A DNA stretch of 38,013 nucleotides, taken from Mariniphaga sp964540165 (GTDB lineage Bacteria; Bacteroidota; Bacteroidia; Bacteroidales; Prolixibacteraceae). The number at the start of each line of letters is the position of its first letter. Positions within the stretch are counted from its first letter, which is position 1. The notes below the pieces were generated by a model that was not told the origin of the DNA, did not search any database, and saw only the letters and a list, made by a program, of their open reading frames with translations. The stretch lies in the NCBI GenBank assembly GCA_964540165.1, contig CAZILU010000012.1, positions 1 through 38,013 of the forward strand, written 5' to 3'. Below, piece by piece: positions 35,095-38,013 of the stretch. A program made the position numbers and the translations under genes.

Positions 35095-35126
35095 TGCCGG
35101 CCTGTTTTCTATCCGGCATCTTTTTT
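35095..35126 (+). terminator. Factor-independent terminator after the aldo/keto reductase gene
   Basis: TGCCGG (35095-35100) and CCGGCA (35113-35118) form a 6-bp stem with a 12-nt loop, followed by TCTTTTTT. It starts 2 bp after the stop codon and separates the reductase gene from the trpB promoter. Confidence 0.75.
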
Positions 35127-35158
35127 GAATATTTTATTGCAATTTATCACAATAAATG

Positions 35159-35189
35159 TTTGCTTTAAACGAAAATCTAATTAGATTTG
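35159..35189 (+). promoter_or_regulatory. Promoter of the trp leader and trpB
   Basis: A perfect Bacteroidota promoter: TTTG at 35159-35162, 19-bp spacer, TAGATTTG at 35182-35189. It is the only fully perfect two-box match found in the window. Transcription is expected near 35193-35196, giving a leader of about 180 nt before trpB. Confidence 0.75.
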
Positions 35190-35224
35190 GGGCAAAATTG
35201 AAAAAGAGATTTGTTGTGAGTGAA

Positions 35225-35278
35225 ATGTGTTTATATAATGGCAAGTGGTGGTGGCGCAACTTTTTAAAAGCTGTGTAA
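35225..35278 (+). CDS. trpL: Tryptophan leader peptide (attenuator peptide, MCLYNGKWWWRNFLKAV)
   Basis: A 17-codon ORF from ATG 35225 to TAA 35276-35278. It has three consecutive Trp codons (TGG TGG TGG, 35246-35254), which is very unlikely by chance in so short a frame. It lies about 30 nt after the predicted transcription start and about 100 nt before trpB. The stop codon falls inside the first arm of the antiterminator hairpin. In the classic design a ribosome that stalls at the Trp codons leaves the arm free, while one that reaches the stop covers it. The peptide itself probably has no other job. An overlapping ORF from ATG 35238 in another frame was rejected. Confidence 0.85.
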   Translation: MCLYNGKWWWRNFLKAV

Positions 35279-35344
35279 ACATCTGTTGCCATTCGATAAG
35301 ACAGGAAAAGGGATTTGTTGTTTACACAGCAGATCCCTTTTCTT
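35270..35344 (+). promoter_or_regulatory. Trp attenuator: antiterminator and terminator hairpins
   Basis: Antiterminator: GCTGTGTAAACA (35270-35281) pairs perfectly, 12 bp, with TGTTTACACAGC (35319-35330). Terminator: GAAAAGGGATTTG (35305-35317) pairs with CAGATCCCTTTTC (35330-35342), 13 bp with one G-U, followed by TT; the T-rich stretch is 35338-35344. The second arm of the antiterminator lies in the terminator loop, and the first arm of the terminator lies in the antiterminator loop. The zero- to two-base linkers make a simultaneous fold (a pseudoknot) unlikely, so the two should exclude each other. With Trp scarce the ribosome stalls and the antiterminator forms; with Trp plentiful it reaches the stop, covers the first arm and the terminator forms. 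Confidence 0.8.
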
Positions 35345-35374
35345 CATTAAAAAAATAACTTAAAAAATAAAATC

Positions 35375-36751
35375 ATGACCAGACAGAAGAAAATTTTTCT
35401 TGAAGAGTCGGAGATGCCGAAGCAGTGGTACAATCTGGCACCCGATCTGCCTACGCCGTTAAACCCGCCGCTGGGTCCCGATGGAAAGCCATTGACTCCG
35501 GAGATGTTGGCACCGGTATTCCCTATGAACCTCATTGAGCAGGAGGTGAGCCAGGAGCGCTGGATCGATATACCAGAAGGCATTCGTGAGGTTCTGGTAC
35601 AGTGGAGGCCCAGTCCGTTGATTCGTGCCTATGAGCTGGAAGCGGCACTGGGGACCCCGGCAAAGATCTATTATAAGAATGAGAGTGTCTCCCCGGCAGG
35701 TAGTCATAAGCCCAATACGGCGATTGCACAGGCATGGTATAACAAGCAGTTTGGAATAAAGAAACTGACTACGGAAACGGGAGCCGGACAGTGGGGCAGT
35801 GCATTGGCGTTTGCCTGTGCTCAACTGGGAGGTATTGAGTGTAAGGTATATATGGTGCGTGTCAGCTTCGATCAAAAGCCTTTCCGGAAGATGATGATGA
35901 ATACCTATGGTGCTACTTGTGTTGCCAGTCCAAGCATGGAAACGGTGGCCGGCCGTAATATCCTTGAGAAGTATCCCGACACTCCGGGTAGTCTGGGCAT
36001 TGCTATCTCTGAAGCGATCGAAGAGGCTGTTTCCGATCCCAAGGGTGAAACCCGTTACTCACTGGGTTCGGTACTGAACCATGTGATGTTACACCAAACG
36101 ATCATCGGTCTGGAAGCGAAAAAGCAGCTTGCCAAGGTGGGAATCAAAAAGCCGGATGTTGTGATCGGGTGTTGCGGAGGGGGTAGTAATTTTGCCGGGA
36201 TCTCCTTTCCGTTTATGTACGACAAGATACATGGTGCCGATATACAGATTATCGGAGCTGAACCGTTTAGCTGTCCCACGCTGACAAAAGCACCATTTAT
36301 ATATGACCACGGTGATGTGGCTAAGATGACGCCGCTATTGCCAATGTATAGCCTGGGGCACTCCTTTATCCCGGCCCCCATCCATGCCGGTGGTTTGCGA
36401 TACCATGGTATGGCTCCGCTCGTAAGCGCCGCTCTGAAAGATGGTTTGATGGAAGCACAGGCGATACATCAGAGTGAATGCTTTGAAGCCGGCATGCTTT
36501 TCTCAAGAACCGAAGGGATCATTCCTGCTCCGGAGACCACTCACGCCATCGCTTCTGCCATCCGGGAGGCCAAAAAGGCCAAAGAGGAGGGGAAAGAGAA
36601 GGTTATCCTTTTCAATTTCAGTGGCCACGGACTGATGGACCTGGTAGGATACGATAAATACCTGGCCGGACAGCTCAACGATTATGAATATCCCGATTCA
36701 GAGATTGCCAAGAACCTGGCAGAGCTTAAGGGATACCCGCTGCCTAAGTAG
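35375..36751 (+). CDS. trpB: Tryptophan synthase beta-like PLP enzyme, TrpB2 type
   Basis: A 458-residue protein of the TrpB2 branch, longer than classical TrpB and with an extended N-terminus. The Schiff-base lysine is K112 in PAGSHKPNTA. ETGAGQWGSALA at 134-145 is the TrpB2 signature around the catalytic glutamate. GCCGGGSNFAGISF binds the cofactor phosphate, and FSGHGLMDL sits near the C-terminus. TrpB2 makes Trp from indole and serine, usually without TrpA contact, and may salvage indole. Here it follows a Trp leader-peptide attenuator, which indicates a real role in tryptophan supply. No trpA or other trp gene is next to it; the downstream gene is on the opposite strand. Confidence 0.9.
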   Translation: MTRQKKIFLEESEMPKQWYNLAPDLPTPLNPPLGPDGKPLTPEMLAPVFPMNLIEQEVSQERWIDIPEGIREVLVQWRPSPLIRAYELEAALGTPAKIYYKNESVSPAGSHKPNTAIAQAWYNKQFGIKKLTTETGAGQWGSALAFACAQLGGIECKVYMVRVSFDQKPFRKMMMNTYGATCVASPSMETVAGRNILEKYPDTPGSLGIAISEAIEEAVSDPKGETRYSLGSVLNHVMLHQTIIGLEAKKQLAKVGIKKPDVVIGCCGGGSNFAGISFPFMYDKIHGADIQIIGAEPFSCPTLTKAPFIYDHGDVAKMTPLLPMYSLGHSFIPAPIHAGGLRYHGMAPLVSAALKDGLMEAQAIHQSECFEAGMLFSRTEGIIPAPETTHAIASAIREAKKAKEEGKEKVILFNFSGHGLMDLVGYDKYLAGQLNDYEYPDSEIAKNLAELKGYPLPK

Positions 36752-37030
36752 CGTCTGTCCATAAAGTCCGCTGACTGCGTTATGCTTGCCCTCAAAATGG
36801 TCATTTACGTTATAAGCTCACATTTTACGGGCTTTGTGAGCCTTGACAGCGAACTTTCCAATCCAGGCTTTTGACTTTGTCAGACACTTGGCAGTGGCCT
36901 GTAGAAACAGCCTGAGGTATGTGTAAAATGTTTTTCTGCTATCGGCAGGATGCTTTACTATGAAGCTGCAGAGTTGCTATGAACCGATGGTTGACAGTCA
37001 CTATCGATGACCGGCAGCTCTGCTGCTTTG
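36752..37030. repeat. Structured, repeat-like intergenic element between trpB and lplA
   Basis: No gene fits here. The first 134 bp have imperfect inverted ends: GTCTGtccatAAAGTC at 36753-36768 against GACTTTgtCAGAC at 36873-36885. An inner perfect stem GCTCACA (36816-36822) / TGTGAGC (36835-36841) lies between. A second hairpin AAGCTGCAGAG (36963-36973) / CTCTGCTGCTT (37018-37028), one mismatch, borders lplA. This looks like a small non-autonomous repeat or REP-type element, or paired terminators. Only one copy is present in this window. Confidence 0.45.
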
Positions 37031-37990
37031 TTAAAAGAAGGAGAAGATCAGCTCCGCGGTAGCGTTGGGCTGTATCTCCGTAAGGATGGCAGAGAGTGAT
37101 TCGAAGATGTGTTTTTTCCCCGGCAGGATGCTTTCCAGGAGGGTTGCTTCTTTTGCATGGAAAAATGTTCCGGAGACAGATGCCCCGGTGATGGATCCTT
37201 TTTCGACCGTTAGTTGGGTTTGTACCGTCTTGCCATCAATCATCACCTCGTTTTGAAACAGATACCTGGGTGAGTAACCAAAATTCCACTCCCAGGTGCT
37301 GAACTTCTCAGTGGCCTGATTACGAATTGTTAGTTTGTCGTTTTCACTCAGTTCAAAAAGAGTGTTCTCCCGGTTCCTGAGCTGCACTTCGATAAGAAAA
37401 TCGGAGAAGTTATCCGTATTCCAACGGTTGTGCAGATAGGGTTTGATGTTGGTCACCCGGCTGCGGACCGACGGCACCGCTTTGCCCTGGTATTTGCCGG
37501 GAGTTACCTGGATCGATTTGCCGAGATCGTCCAGACGGGAATCGAACAGCAGAGTGCCGTGGTGCAGTACCCGGTTTTTATAGACATGCTCGGCGTTTCC
37601 CGATATTTTCTTTCCATCGATGAGCAGATCGTTGCGCCCCGAAGTAGTGGCTTGCAGTCCCAGCACTGCCAGTGAATCTACGATTGGCCGGGTGAAGCGT
37701 TTAAAGCTGATCTCGGCCGGACTGTTTACCGTTTTTATGTAAGAGAAGTTGACATTTCCGGAATCGTGATAGACGGTTCCTCCCCCGGAGATCCGCCGTG
37801 CAACGGTGATGTTGTTCCGGTGCACAAAGGGGTAGTTGATCTCTGCCATGGCATTCTGGTGTTTACCTACCACCACCGTATGGTCACTCTGCCATACCAG
37901 GAAGATGTCTTCCGAGAAATTTTTCAGTAAATACTCTTCTGCTGCCAGGCAGAAAAACGGATCATCCATTTCTAAATGAATACAGAGCAT
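37031..37990 (-). CDS. lplA: Lipoate-protein ligase A
   Basis: Activates free lipoate with ATP and transfers it to lysines of 2-oxoacid dehydrogenase E2 or glycine cleavage H protein. It has 319 residues, of which the catalytic domain covers about 1-230 and an accessory C-terminal domain about 235-319. RRISGGGTVYHDSGNVNFS at 65-83 is the lipoate-binding loop, and GKKISGNAEHVYKNRVLHHGTLLF at 126-149 holds the conserved lysine (K128) that contacts the adenylate. The start at 37990 leaves only 23 bases of upstream sequence in the window, so the promoter is not seen. Confidence 0.93.
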   Translation of the reverse strand: MLCIHLEMDDPFFCLAAEEYLLKNFSEDIFLVWQSDHTVVVGKHQNAMAEINYPFVHRNNITVARRISGGGTVYHDSGNVNFSYIKTVNSPAEISFKRFTRPIVDSLAVLGLQATTSGRNDLLIDGKKISGNAEHVYKNRVLHHGTLLFDSRLDDLGKSIQVTPGKYQGKAVPSVRSRVTNIKPYLHNRWNTDNFSDFLIEVQLRNRENTLFELSENDKLTIRNQATEKFSTWEWNFGYSPRYLFQNEVMIDGKTVQTQLTVEKGSITGASVSGTFFHAKEATLLESILPGKKHIFESLSAILTEIQPNATAELIFSFF

Positions 37991-38013
37991 CTGATGTTGT
38001 AATTCGTGTCGTT

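Noticed and set aside
35238..35267. Short ORF MASGGGATF in the trpB leader
   Set aside because: It overlaps the tandem Trp ORF in another frame and ends before the hairpin arm, so it has no place in the attenuation logic.
35270..35342. Stable H-type pseudoknot riboswitch in the trpB leader
   Set aside because: The four arms interleave, but with no bases between the third and fourth arm two 12-bp stems could not form together; exclusive hairpins fit better.

Overview
The window is a stretch of chromosome from a member of the Bacteroidota, most likely Bacteroidales or a close relative. The evidence is lineage-typical families (DUF4296, DUF4294, DUF2851, a type IX secretion C-terminal domain), a three-subunit transhydrogenase, the yceD-rpmF-fabH block, and several perfect TAnnTTTG -7 promoter boxes, the hallmark of the Bacteroidota primary sigma factor. 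No rRNA, tRNA, CRISPR array, integrase or intact insertion sequence was seen. Most of the window is core chromosome with short gaps.

Layout. 1-5.5 kb: glycine C-acetyltransferase (kbl), a small secreted protein, rlmN, a corrinoid-activator-type iron-sulfur/ASKHA protein and a DUF4296 lipoprotein. 5.6-7.8 kb (minus): an envelope-stress operon of ECF sigma factor, zinc-finger anti-sigma factor, membrane-anchored sensor-like protein and Spy/CpxP-like chaperone. 7.8-13.6 kb: the PPDK regulator, a penicillin-acylase-family hydrolase, a DUF2147 protein, an M14 carboxypeptidase and an Rnk homologue. 13.8-16.8 kb (minus): pntAA-pntAB-pntB. 17-20 kb: an aminotransferase and dihydroorotase. 20.1-24.7 kb: a 1518-residue secreted protein with a sialidase-like propeller and a T9SS tail. 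24.7-29.3 kb: gpsA, yceD-rpmF-fabH, a bactofilin, a membrane protein and a SPOUT methyltransferase. 29.4-34 kb: DUF2851, a four-CxxC protein, a secreted peroxiredoxin, arginine deiminase and DUF4294. 34-38 kb: a Tat-exported aldo/keto reductase, the trpB locus and lipoate-protein ligase.

The most striking discovery is at 35159-35375, upstream of a stand-alone trpB2-type gene. A perfect Bacteroidota promoter (TTTG, 19 bp, TAGATTTG) is followed by a 17-codon ORF encoding MCLYNGKWWWRNFLKAV, with three tandem Trp codons. Its stop codon lies inside the first arm of a 12-bp hairpin. The second arm of that hairpin sits in the loop of a 13-bp terminator whose T-rich tail ends just before trpB. This is the full logic of a tryptophan leader-peptide attenuator, here controlling a single TrpB-like gene with no other trp gene in the window.

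Other points worth a second look are a three-copy dispersed 31-bp repeat, a PntB whose NADP-phosphate-binding KRS motif is replaced by NYD, a hairpin that buries the start codon of the Spy-like gene, and a structured repeat-like element between trpB and lplA. Several genes have a TTG codon inside their own -7 promoter box that can be mistaken for a start codon; starts were corrected accordingly.
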